Shown here piece by piece: positions 53,468-63,632 of a stretch of 64,000 nucleotides of DNA. The stretch comes from Purpureocillium takamizusanense (Eukaryota > Ascomycota > Sordariomycetes > Hypocreales > Ophiocordycipitaceae). The stretch spans positions 2,418,001-2,482,000 of the forward strand of contig NC_063073.1 in assembly GCF_022605165.1 (NCBI RefSeq). Direction: 5' to 3'. The stretch's first letter is position 1. The number at the start of each line of letters is the position of its first letter. Below the pieces are notes generated by a model, which saw only the letters and a list, made by a program, of their open reading frames with translations, made no database searches and was not told the DNA's origin. The translations under genes were made by a program, and so were the position numbers.

Positions 53468-54127
53468 ATGCTCTTCACCGTCGCCTCCGTCATCGCCGCC
53501 TCGGCCGGCCTCAGCTCTGCCGCCTCCATCCCCAAGCGGGACAGCAACGGCATCAGCGTCACCCCCCACGAGCAGTACTCGTCGTCCATCGGCGCCCTGG
53601 GCTGCAAGCTCGACACCAACCGCGTCGCCTACTGGCCCGAGTCGGTCACCTGCGACAACATCTGCGTCAAGGTCACCAACGGCGACCGCAGCGTGCACCT
53701 CCTCCGCGTCGACCAGTCGGGCGGCGCCCACGACATCTCCTACGACGCCTGGAACTACCTCGTCTCGGGCGAGGGCGCCTCGTCCAACCCCCAGCAGGGC
53801 GGCGGCGTCGCCATGACCTACGAGCAGGTCGACGGCGACGAGTGCAAGGACCTCCTCACCGACGGCAAGCTGGCCCTGTCCGCCGGCAACAGCATGAACT
53901 TTTACGCCTCGTGCCTCGGCGGCGACAACTGGGTGGCCAAGAACGCCGAGCTCGTCAACATCGCCGACCCCACCTGCAAGTACGGCCACGACGAGGTCTG
54001 CTCCCTCGACCTCAACACCAGCAACCAGCCTCAGTGCCCCCACATGCTGGGCTCCCAGGACGCCACCGACGGCCTCACCATCAAGAACGTCGAGTATGGC
54101 ACCGGCAAGGTCTACACCGCCCTGTAA
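53468..54127 (+). CDS. Secreted protein of unknown function (fungal, possibly double-psi beta-barrel type)
   Basis: 219 aa from the ATG at 53468; a TATAAG box lies about 240 bp upstream. Residues 1 to about 19 form a signal peptide (ending SSAAS), then a Lys-Arg site at 23-24. The mature protein has Cys at about 48, 61, 65, 127, 147, 172, 182 and 194 and contains YSSSIGALGCKLDTNRVAYWP, CDNICVKVTNG and HLLRVDQSGGAHDISYDAWNYL. I recall similar wording in secreted fungal hypothetical proteins; a barwin/DPBB-like fold is possible because of the Y-x-G-C-K and D-Q-S-G-G-A-x-D pattern, but I cannot prove it. It is probably extracellular. The G/C-ending codon use is strong, as in well-expressed genes. 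Confidence 0.78.
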   Translation: MLFTVASVIAASAGLSSAASIPKRDSNGISVTPHEQYSSSIGALGCKLDTNRVAYWPESVTCDNICVKVTNGDRSVHLLRVDQSGGAHDISYDAWNYLVSGEGASSNPQQGGGVAMTYEQVDGDECKDLLTDGKLALSAGNSMNFYASCLGGDNWVAKNAELVNIADPTCKYGHDEVCSLDLNTSNQPQCPHMLGSQDATDGLTIKNVEYGTGKVYTAL

Positions 54128-55824
54128 ATGGGGGGGTGTTCGTCTCTCGTGGCATGCCACCAACAACAAACGCACTGCAGGGTCAGCGGCATGATTTGAA
54201 ACGAAACAGGTCAACAAAACAAGCGAGGATTGTTTATACCATTTAGATTCTTTTACTTCTCTTCTTCTTCCCCTCTTCTAGACTGTACATACACACACTT
54301 GAAAGTGTTGGACACAGCCAGAATGGACTCCTGAATACTACATCAGTTGAGCAACACAAGCTTTACTAGCGTGCCATGCGTGCCACCAAGTGCCGTGACC
54401 CACATGTCTCATTTATAAGAGATGCTGTTCAATAGATCCGTTTCAGATGATGCACTGAAGAGGAAACATTGCTGCAATGCCAAAGCCTTTTTTTCTTCTT
54501 TAAAAAGTGAGAGAAGAAAAAAGAAAACTGCCAATATAGTCCCCCCGTGCTTTGTCTCGGGCGCCTGCCATGGTCAAATTGCAGGCGACAGACATGTTGC
54601 CAATTTTAGACAAAGGGCTTCTCTCATGAGGTCCCATGCAAGCAGCACGAGTCGCTAGAGCAAACCATTCCCAAGTATGCCTCAACACAACAACACAAAG
54701 GCAATAGATGCAGACTACTAGTTTGATCTTTTGAGCACGGTGGATTTTGTTGCGAGGCGACGGGTCAGCCGCGACCCAAAGCAGCCACTTCGTTCCTCCG
54801 CCCGTTGGCGTCGCTGAGATGAACGGCGCGAGAGACATCACCAATTGCCGCGCCAAGTACCGGACGCTTCACGAGCGATGTCCCACCTCCGTTGGTTCAT
54901 GCGTTTTCGTCCACGCTGCATCTCACGTCTCACGTCTCACGGCGAGATGTCGTGTAGGGACAACGCGACATGCCAGCGAGCTGTCGTATGCTGCGATATG
55001 CGATGTGCGATAACAGTCATGTGGCCGCCCTCAACATGCTGCTGTGGTAGTTCACGGCTGCAGACCTGAACGGTTGAAGCCGTTTTGACCTCAACAAATG
55101 CAAGCTCCTGCCACTCAGTCGGCGAGGCGACAATCAGTGTAGACGTCAAATGGTCGTAATAGTGGCCCCTCTGCAATGTAGCTTACAAAGCGACAACTAC
55201 AAAAGTGCATGAACCGACGTACAATATGAGAACCTAATTGTTAGAGTCGTCCAAACACTGCACAGGCTTTGCCTCATCTGTGTTGGACGTTGATGCATCG
55301 CCGGCAAGGTGTTGGTGAAGCATTTCCAATGCCTTACCAAATCCGCTCCCGGAGCAGTGACCTTGGTCTTGGTGTGAGCTCAGGCGAAAGGCCAAGTACC
55401 TGCCCCGCCACGAGAGGAATTCCATTGCCCCGCGCGCTTCGCCGAGGTTCCATAATAAATCTCCACCGCCGCACCGTACCGAGGAGTGCCCTGGTTGCGC
55501 CCGCCGGCGACGCCTGCCTTCACTGTGTTCCAGCGCAGGCGGCGTCGGCTGCCCGCACTGACTAATGAATGAATGGCCCCAGTCGTCCGTCCGTCCACAT
55601 GCTCGGCCTCCGTCTTCCGACTCCTCCATGACCTCGTCCTCGTGCTCACCAGCGACGCAGCCAAATAACCCCCCTTCCTCTTAGAGACAGCTCTCAATTC
55701 GATGCGACTCGTCGATTGACGCAGCTCCCGTCGCACTACTGCCTCGTTGAGCTCGAACCCGGGCGGCCCGCCGTTACCCTCCAACGATACCCCTCGGCGC
55801 AATTCGCCAGCCAGTCACCCCGAG
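54128..55824. promoter_or_regulatory. Intergenic stretch, promoter of the RIB1-like gene
   Basis: 1.7 kb with no supported gene. ORFs near 55.2-55.6 kb show no family signal. No TATA box is obvious near 55825. Confidence 0.35.
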
Positions 55825-57075
55825 ATGCCGTCCGACACCACGCCCCCTCCGTCCGACGCTGGCGCCGAGTCGAGCAGCCAGCTGCCATCCTTTTACTCTC
55901 CCCGGACGGGAGCCGCCGATCATCATCACCACGAACGTCACGATGTAGACCACTTTGTGCTGCCATCACCGCTCCACGCCGGCGCGGAGCCGTCCTCTTC
56001 GTCCCGGCAGCCGGCAGCTCGGGCCCTGTCGGAGTCTCAGCCGCCGTCGCAATCGCACACCCCAACACACACGCAGCCCCCTCCGTCACTCCTCTCACCC
56101 GCCTTTACACCCCCTCAGACCCCCGGCACGCAGACACCCTCGACGGCCGGCCCGCGAGGCGTCCCCGTCGACAGCTCCATCCCCTCCGGCGGCTGCGGCA
56201 CCAAGAAGCCGCGCCTTCTCGAGACCCTTCCCGAGGTTCAGTGCATTGTGCGCGCGCGGATTCCCACAGTCGCGGGCACCGAGATGTTCCTCCACCTCTA
56301 TACCAACAACGTCGACTCCAAGGAGCACCTTGCCATTGTCTTCGGCAACCACATTCGCAGCAAGAGCCTCGATGCTCCCCGCGAGGGCGAGACTGAGATG
56401 GACCGAATGGTTCGCGGTGCGTATACGGGGCGTCTGTTCCCCGGTCGCACGACCAGTGGCATGGCCGCGACGCCTCAACAGGAAGCCGTGGATGCTCCCG
56501 CCGCTCAGCAGTCGGCCGAGACGCCCCTCGTACGAATCCATTCCGAGTGTTATACCGGCGAGACGGCGTGGTCCGCTAGGTGCGACTGCGGCGAGCAGCT
56601 AGACGAGGCGGCTCGTCTGATGGGCATGCCCGGCAACACGGCCGGAGGCATCATCATCTACCTTCGGCAGGAGGGTCGCGGAATAGGCCTCGGGGAAAAA
56701 CTCAAAGCCTACAACCTGCAAGATCTCGGTTCCGATACCGTCGAGGCCAATCTGCTGCTGCGTCATCCCGCCGACGCGCGCAGCTATGGCCTGGCCACGG
56801 CGATGCTGCTCGATCTCGGCCAGCACGATATCCGCCTCCTGACCAACAACCCAGACAAGATCCGCGCCATCGAAGGCCCTAACCGTGAGGTTGTGGTCAA
56901 GGAGCGCGTTGCCATGGTACCGCTATCGTGGAAGGGCAAGGGTGGCTTCCGCAGCCAAGAGGTGGAGGGCTACTTGAAGACAAAGGTAAGATGCCCCTTT
57001 CAAAGGCTCGCTTCCCGCTGCTAACGACGTCAGATCGAAAAAATGGGTCACATGCTAGATATGGCCGGGTCATGA
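55825..57075 (+). CDS. RIB1: GTP cyclohydrolase II (riboflavin biosynthesis), two exons
   Basis: Exons are 55825-56985 and 57034-57075, giving 400 aa. The intron (48 nt) starts GTAAGA, has CTAAC at about 57021 and ends GTCAG; splicing restores the C-terminus [10 protein letters not shown], which the unspliced frame loses. The first about 150 residues are Ser/Pro-rich and not part of the enzyme fold. The catalytic core has the zinc Cys triad: C242 in [12 protein letters not shown]253 and C255 in [11 protein letters not shown], and [11 protein letters not shown] (279-289) with the conserved Arg. The strand [13 protein letters not shown] follows. It converts GTP to 2,5-diamino-6-ribosylamino-pyrimidinone phosphate, the first step of riboflavin synthesis. 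There is no fused RibB domain. Confidence 0.95.
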
Positions 57076-57604
57076 GGAGGTTGGCGCCTGTCACACGTAT
57101 GAGCATCGCACGTTTCGGAGTTTGGAATTGATCTCATCATGGCGCGGGTCCGATGGAGACTTAGTCGGCACCCGGCAAGGCGTTGTTGTTTGTACGAGCG
57201 TTGCAGAGAGTGCTTTATGCATGGTAAATATTGAGGCTTGTCTACGTTGAAAGAGCCTGGATAGATGAGGCATCTACCTATGTGGCATGCCCGTTTGCAT
57301 GGGATTTGCCGTTGACAGTTGTTCTCGATAGAGTGGCTCGGTGTGCCCGGTGACAGGCTCGGTGAGCCAAACAGTGAATGACGATGGACCCACCTTATTT
57401 TTTACGGCTGTTCGCTGCAGCTCTCGCACCCGCACATGTCACTTGGTCACCTTCAAACCCAACCTGCCAGCCCGACACACTGCCAGCTGGTCTTCTCCCT
57501 TTCCCGTTTGCTTCCAGTCTCTCTCTCTCTTTTCATAGACTACCGCTCCTTTGTCCTCTTTCATTCACACGCCACAGCCATGCACCTGTGATACAGAAGC
57601 CATC
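57076..57604. promoter_or_regulatory. Intergenic stretch between RIB1-like and acidic protein
   Basis: 529 bp between tandem genes. A CT-rich leader (about 57500-57590) precedes the next ATG. No other element is seen. Confidence 0.4.
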
Positions 57605-60382
57605 ATGTCGCAGGACCCCCTCCGGCTGCGCGTCACGGTCCAGCGCCACGGCATCCCGGACGTCAAGTTCGTTTGGCCGTGCGCCCGCGCCGCCGCCGAT
57701 CTCAGTGTCGCGCAGCTCCTCGCGCAGATCAACGAAGTCGTGCCCCTCGAGGGCGGCGAATGGGGACTCGAGGACTACGCGGTCGAGCTGGTCGCGCCCG
57801 CGGGGAAGGATGGAGCCGGCCGCGGCTACGAGTGCCTTCACTTCCAGCAGGTGCAGCAGATTCTCAAGGATGAGGACCACATTGTGTACGTTTGCTCACC
57901 CCGTTCCCTCACTTCTTTTCGACGTAGTAGTTGGGACCTGGCTGACCCGTCGGTGGCTTCCTCCAGCATCCGGTCGTTGCTGGGAGAGGACCTCAAGCGG
58001 AGACGACTCAGCGGGCGGCATCAGATCTCTGCCGACGGAAAGCACCTCGTCGATGGGCTGGCTTTTGGCCGGCCGTGGCTGAGGACTCCACGGGATCGGC
58101 CGTCGGTCGATTTACCTCCGCGAAAGCGACGGCGCGCGATTGAGTACTATGACGAGGACGAACAAGATGACAGTCAAGGGAGGCCGATGCTGATGCTGGA
58201 GGCGCCAGAGCTAGGCGAAGATGATGGTACGCATCCCTCGGTATTTGATGGTCCCTTTGACAGTTTTAACAAGTCATCAGAAGACGACGAGTCCTTTGCC
58301 GATGCCGACGAAGACGCCGATGAGGACATGGATGATGATCTCGAAGACGAAGGAGACATGGCCGAAGAGCTGGCGCTCCTCCGTCAAGACAATGCCGTCG
58401 CCGGCGACCTCCCTACCCTAGCCATAAATAACGCACACGAGACCTCCGACGCGACGCCTGACGAGGACGCTTCTGCGCAGGAGATGGAGCTTCTGCAGGC
58501 GGCATTTCCTTTTACATCAGCCTCCGCCATCAAGGCCGAGCTTGTGCGACACGAGAACCACATCATACGTGCATACGAGGCCTTGCGGCAATCAAACGAG
58601 CCGGCGTTGTCGCTCGACAAGGTTCTGGAGATGATGCTCGGCGAACTGATGAATACATCGGTGTATGATGGAGACACACTTCCCAATGGGCAGCCCCCCG
58701 CACGACCGCTAATACAGGAGGTTGAAAGCGATGACAATAATTCCGGTGATTCGGACGATACATCGACTTCGGACACGAGCGACTCTGTCGACAGCGACGA
58801 AGATGACAGCAGCGAAGCTAACAAAGACGGCAATTCCGAGAATAGCAGCAACAGCGACGAAGAGTCGGACTCCGACTCCGAGTTTGATACGGATTCTGAC
58901 TCTGACTCTGACTCTGACTCTGATTCCGACTCTGACTCGAGCGATGCCAGTGCGGCACTGGGAGCCGAAGTGTATCCCATGTTTTCCACGGAACCGATAA
59001 CCGCTCCAAAGGAGAATACAGAAGCGGCGCAAGCCGAGTCTGCTCCGCATACCGGTCTTACAAAGACACAAAAGCGCAATGCCCGCCGTCGAAAGTTGGT
59101 CGCGCACAAGAAATCGCTGGAGGGCAGCACGGACACGCCGGACTCGGCGCTCAATGAGCTGTCGCTGCAGGCGCGCAAGGAACAGCTCCTCAAAAGCTTG
59201 GAGCAGGGAACGAAGGCTGCAAGTGCCCAGGAACATCAAGACGATCAAACAAAGGCACATGATATGGCAAAGGAACCGCAAGAGGGCGCCACACAGGATA
59301 CGCCACAGTCGCGTCGCGCCCGTGTCGACTTGGGTGCTGGACGACGACTGCTGTTCGGCGCGTTGGGCCTCAAGGCGCCCAAGTCCAAGGAGGACGAGGA
59401 AAAGATCAAGCAGGGACTGATGAAGGATGTCCGTCCGCTCAGCAACACTCGCATAGCGGAGGCCAAGGCGGGAATAGATGCAGCCCAGGGCGAGGACGAG
59501 GATCCGGAAGAGTGGAGAAAGCACATAACATACTCGGCCGTCGAGTGCTGCCATGAGGGAGTCGTGCTGAGCGAGCCCCCATTCCCGTTCCGACAGCGAT
59601 GGGACCCGCAGCAACAGGGCCGGCACTGGGGCAAGGGAAAGCGCAAGCGTCAGTCACAAGAGTTTTCTGCGGACTACTACGACGACTCTGCCGTGTTTTA
59701 CGAGGATGGCGATTTTGCCGGTGGTGCCACGGGCCGCACTCCCGGACGAGGGTTCAAGCCATTCAGCGCCGAAGCCCCTGCACAAGGCCAGAAGGGCTCA
59801 TGTGAGAAGGCGAAGGGGGCCCAGAAGGGGCCGGAGAAGACGGACGATGTGCCGCTTCTGCCGGCGGATCTCGGCAGCCTCCCCGCGCTGACGGCCGGAG
59901 CGGCAAAGGAGGGCATGGTGGTGACGTGGAAGCAGATGGCCCTGTCCAAGGCGACACGGTGGCAGCCCCAGATTGTGCAGTTGACAGGGACGGTACAGGC
60001 AAGCACCGACGAGGCGGAGCTGCACGCGGTGCTCGCCATGCGCGACCGCGAGGTTAGGGACCGTGTCTACGATGCCGAGACGGGCAAACGCGTGTATGAC
60101 AAGTTTGAGGTGCCCGATTCGGACGGCGAAGATGAAGCGGGCGAAGACGACGGGCGGCGGGAGGTGCCATGGGATGAGGTGATAGACCCCAGGGTCCTGC
60201 GAGACGCGCCCGCGCCATCCATGTCTATTATGAACGGGAAGAAGCCCCTGATAGAGGAGGTTGAAATGGAGGCAGCGGACGCGGAGGTACAGGGAGAGGT
60301 GGCGGAGGGTGAGGTCGCTGACGACGAGTCGAGCGAGTCGGATTTGGACTCGACTGATGCGGAGGAAGAGGAGTCCGAGTGA
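57605..60382 (+). CDS. Large acidic nuclear-type protein (DUF7357-like N-terminus, coilin-like?), in-frame intron
   Basis: Exons are proposed as 57605-57885 and 57967-60382, giving 898 aa. The 81-nt intron (GTACGT donor, CTGAC site, CTCCAG acceptor) is a multiple of three, so retention would add 27 residues. The N-terminal about 95 residues (LRLRVTVQRHGIPDVKFVW, QLLAQINEVVPLEGGEWGLEDYAVEL) resemble a ubiquitin-like domain. Then follow a basic PPRKRRR signal, a long Asp/Glu/Ser region with a Ser-Asp repeat (about 58855-58945), a CUE-like stretch MELLQAAFPFTSASAIKAELVRHENHIIRAYEAL, and a C-terminal part including HITYSAVECCHEGVVLSEPPFPFRQRWDP. The last fits a Tudor-like region as in coilin, but I am not certain. 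Probably nuclear. Function inferred weakly. Confidence 0.68.
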   Translation: MSQDPLRLRVTVQRHGIPDVKFVWPCARAAADLSVAQLLAQINEVVPLEGGEWGLEDYAVELVAPAGKDGAGRGYECLHFQQVQQILKDEDHIVYVCSPRSLTSFRRSSWDLADPSVASSSIRSLLGEDLKRRRLSGRHQISADGKHLVDGLAFGRPWLRTPRDRPSVDLPPRKRRRAIEYYDEDEQDDSQGRPMLMLEAPELGEDDGTHPSVFDGPFDSFNKSSEDDESFADADEDADEDMDDDLEDEGDMAEELALLRQDNAVAGDLPTLAINNAHETSDATPDEDASAQEMELLQAAFPFTSASAIKAELVRHENHIIRAYEALRQSNEPALSLDKVLEMMLGELMNTSVYDGDTLPNGQPPARPLIQEVESDDNNSGDSDDTSTSDTSDSVDSDEDDSSEANKDGNSENSSNSDEESDSDSEFDTDSDSDSDSDSDSDSDSSDASAALGAEVYPMFSTEPITAPKENTEAAQAESAPHTGLTKTQKRNARRRKLVAHKKSLEGSTDTPDSALNELSLQARKEQLLKSLEQGTKAASAQEHQDDQTKAHDMAKEPQEGATQDTPQSRRARVDLGAGRRLLFGALGLKAPKSKEDEEKIKQGLMKDVRPLSNTRIAEAKAGIDAAQGEDEDPEEWRKHITYSAVECCHEGVVLSEPPFPFRQRWDPQQQGRHWGKGKRKRQSQEFSADYYDDSAVFYEDGDFAGGATGRTPGRGFKPFSAEAPAQGQKGSCEKAKGAQKGPEKTDDVPLLPADLGSLPALTAGAAKEGMVVTWKQMALSKATRWQPQIVQLTGTVQASTDEAELHAVLAMRDREVRDRVYDAETGKRVYDKFEVPDSDGEDEAGEDDGRREVPWDEVIDPRVLRDAPAPSMSIMNGKKPLIEEVEMEAADAEVQGEVAEGEVADDESSESDLDSTDAEEEESE
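58895..58920. repeat. Coding hexanucleotide repeat (GACTCT/C)n, Ser-Asp
   Basis: Five near-perfect GACTCT-like units encode alternating Asp and Ser within the acidic protein. Likely to vary in length between strains. Confidence 0.75.
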
Positions 60383-63074
60383 GTTGGGCCGGAGTGCATT
60401 TGCATATCATGGCGTTTGTCACAGAGCCGATATCCCGCCGTTGCCCTCCTCGCGGACGGGCAAACGGGCGCAGCCGGGACTGGCATCTGGATTTCATTCT
60501 CAAAGTTGGCACATTGGCGCGGTTTGGATGGAGTTGAGGAGCATTTGCGCATATGCATGCATGCGCGTATTCAATTCTCTTGAGGAACGTACGGCTACGG
60601 ATGGATGGATTTGCATCGAGTGCCTGTGGTGCAGCCGGTAGGGGCTCTCACGATAGGTAGGCACATGGGTGCGAAGACTTCGTAGTGTTGTACGTTTTTC
60701 TTCAAGTGAGTCAGTTGCCATCCAACCGAACAATGCACTGAAACATGCAAAAGAATGAATGGCACGCAGCGCGGGGGAATGCCATGTGGTGTCGGTGTGG
60801 TGTCGGTGCGGTGCGGCGCAGGTGAGGCGTCCATGGTGGTATGGTGGTGAGGCAGTGGGCGCAACCTGGAACATGCTACCAAGTAACTTGAGGTTAGTTA
60901 CTACTAAGTACTTACTCCCAGACTTGCCGCGTTCACGGGGTTCCTTCCCACCTCAGGTGTCTATTCGTGATGAGCCGCCTCCAGTGCTGATGAGTGGAGG
61001 GAGGTTGATGATGATGGTACCTTAGGTAGGCGGGCGGACAGGCAGTAGAAGTAAGTGGTGCGTGTCGGATGCGCTGAGGGCGAGGCTGGTGGTTGGCTGT
61101 CGGCGCTCCAGCGGCATAACTACAGGTACCTCCCTATGCTGCAGCGCCACCGCCATGCCTGCCCGGTTCCAACTGCCTGGGTAGCGTTGCAATGGGCTAC
61201 CACTAACCGGATGGAAGCGGCGGCGCGAGCATGGGCACACAGACGCACACACAGACACACACACACTTTTGTGACTTTGACAACACAGCGCACGGGTACC
61301 GTACCTCACCGACACCAGCAGGGGGGGGGAATGGATGCCAAGGACCTTAGGTAGTACCTACGAAGTACGTTAGTTAGTACCTTGGGTAGAACTTCGTACC
61401 TAAGCTAAACCCCGGATTTGTCCCCAGGGACTGGACGGCGACGCCTCCGCGGACGGGATGCCACGCTGTCGAGTCACGCGGCACACATCGGAGAGCCTCC
61501 TCCTCCTCCCAGCCCAGAGAAACGCATCCCATCCATCCATCCATCCATGGCGGGCCACCTGAAAAATGTCGGGGTAGCGGCCAGTGTCGCAGGATCGAGT
61601 GGTGGTGGTGGTGTTGGTGGATCAGCAGAGGCCGTCCTTTCACCATGTACAGTACTCTAGCACTACGACTACCCTGCACTTATACTGTACGCACCATCGC
61701 GATCTTGGGGAAAGAGTTTGTTTGGAGGACAAAAGCAAGTGAGCAAGCGGGCAGGCGGGCGGGGGGCTTTACGGTGTTTCAACGCCTCCGGGAGGGGAGC
61801 CGAGGACGAGCACTTGATGCCACCGGTGCATGCACCCCGGTGGCGGTGGTGGTGGTCGCACGATCATCAGCGCATCGGGGACCAGTCCCTAGCTGAGTGA
61901 GTGGCGGTGATGCGAATGATGCGCCGTATCCCATCTACGACGGAGTGCTACTCGTCGACTTGCGTTGAAGACTCCGGTGGAGGGAGGGAGGGAGGGAAAG
62001 GCAAGGGGAGCGGGGAAGGGCCGAGCTCTGATGCTGGCACAGCTGATGGTGCCGGTGGCCGGCCGAGGCGCGGGGTTGAACATCTCTGCAGTGAGCGAAC
62101 GAGCACATGATGAACAACGTGAACGGGCGGTGGACACGACTGGACTGGACTGGACATGCGCGCGCGCGCGGGGGAGGGGGAGTTGCGTTTGACTGAATGA
62201 TTGAGTGATTGATTGGTGTTTGTGTAAGCCGGCCAGCGCACCACCACCACCACCATTGACCGTCAGGACGCACCAAGCTCGATTCGACGCACTTCTTCTT
62301 CTTCCTCCCTCCTGCAAGAAGGCAAAGTTACTTCCTCCTCCTCCTTTTTTTTTCTTTTTCTTTTCTTTTCCTTTCTTGAAATTAAAAGACTGTCCACATC
62401 GTCATGAGCAGCAGACGGCTGTGCCGCCACCAACAAACACCAACACCACGACGAACACCACGACGAACAAACACCCGCGCGGGGACGTGCGGGACCTCGG
62501 CAGAGCCGCCGCTCGCACGCGTGAGAGCGGGAGGGCTCTGAGAAAGCAACGAGAGTGGCACGCGACTGCAGGCAACTGACCTGGCCGCAACCGCTGCTGC
62601 CCCTTTTTTGCGGGTAAACCCTTTCAGGTGGTAGAAACGACGACGGCGGTCGGATTTACACAACGGGCATCTATCTGCCGGGGAATATATATATAGCAAA
62701 CGCGCTGCGGCCACACCGTACCGCTTTTTGGCAGCCTTTGTGCGTGCGGCCCGGGGAGAAAGGGGGTCAGTCAGTGTCGTTCGCGGCGAGGGAGGCAAGC
62801 TTGGGACGCTGTGGCCTGGTGCCCATATATTAAGGAGAGGGAGGGACGCCCTGTCATCGTTGCGACGGGGAGTCGCTGCGAAAAACAGGGACATCTTGGA
62901 TCGTGGGGTTTGCGCGGGAGGGAGGGCGCAGAGGCGCAGAGATATATCGACTTGACGGCGCAGCGACGACGACGACTCGTGTTGCACATGCAGGCACTCA
63001 CACCGCGATATAACGTCTGTCTACCTCACGGGTCCCCGGGCTTCACTTCCGACGAGCACACTCCCGCAGTCACC
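60383..63074. promoter_or_regulatory. Intergenic stretch with palindromes and TATA boxes
   Basis: About 2.7 kb. An imperfect inverted repeat lies at about 61344-61405, a CCAT run at 61535-61549, and TATATATA at about 62684-62695 with another A/T box at 62824-62831, upstream of the surface-protein gene. No gene is supported. Confidence 0.4.
61344..61405. repeat. Compound inverted repeat with ACCTTAGGT / GGTAGTACC palindromes
   Basis: CTTAGGTA and CGAAGT on the left reappear as the reverse complement ACTTCG-TACCTAAG on the right at about 61391-61404. It contains palindromes ACCTTAGGT (61344-61352) and GGTAGTACC. Confidence 0.5.
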
Positions 63075-63632
63075 ATGGCCCGACGAAGGAGCAGTAGTCG
63101 CAGGGCGAACTTCACCCTCAGCAACATCTCCATCATCAGCACCCCCCTCCTCACCCTCCTCCTCATCCTCCTCTCCATGCTGCCTCTTCTCCTCCCCGTC
63201 GCGCACGCGCACGACCACCACCCCCTGCAAGCCTCCCCCGGCGACGACGGCGGCAGCCTCTCCCCGAACCTACCACGAGCCTCCTCCTCCTCCTCCTCCT
63301 CCTCCTCCCCAACAACCACCACCACGACGCAGAGCAGCGGCCCGGTCTTCTCGCCGCTGCACCAGCGCGACGATGCGCCGCCGCCGCCGTACCAGCCCAT
63401 CGTCACCCCGCCGCCCGACCAGGCCGAGCGCCTCGCCAGCATGGGCTACCGCCAGGAGACGTTCTACACGTGCAACACGGTCGGCGGGAGGGAGCACTGC
63501 GGCTGGCACAACCCCGTGGTCGTGGCGGCGGCGGAGGCCGCGCCGGGGAGGAGGCCGCGCGCCGCGGGCAGCGGGGCGGTGGTGGCGGCCGTGGGGTGCC
63601 TGGCGGGCGTGTTTGCGCTGGGGATGATGTAG
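63075..63632 (+). CDS. Small membrane or GPI-type surface protein, unrecognised family
   Basis: 185 aa from the ATG at 63075; the frame opens further upstream through a region with TATA-like boxes, so that is rejected. A basic start (ARRRSSSRRAN) is followed by a hydrophobic stretch (about residues 22-43), which may be a signal peptide or anchor ending AHA. A Ser/Thr-rich part (CTC repeat at about 63281-63308) follows, then PPPPYQPIVTPPP and the folded-looking SMGYRQETFYTCNTVGGREHCGWH, with two Cys. The C-terminal AVVAAVGCLAGVFALGMM is hydrophobic and lies at the very end, as in GPI-anchor signals. I think I recall the CNTVGG..HCGWH wording from other fungal small proteins, but cannot name the family. 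Function unknown. Confidence 0.62.
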   Translation: MARRRSSSRRANFTLSNISIISTPLLTLLLILLSMLPLLLPVAHAHDHHPLQASPGDDGGSLSPNLPRASSSSSSSSSPTTTTTTQSSGPVFSPLHQRDDAPPPPYQPIVTPPPDQAERLASMGYRQETFYTCNTVGGREHCGWHNPVVVAAAEAAPGRRPRAAGSGAVVAAVGCLAGVFALGMM

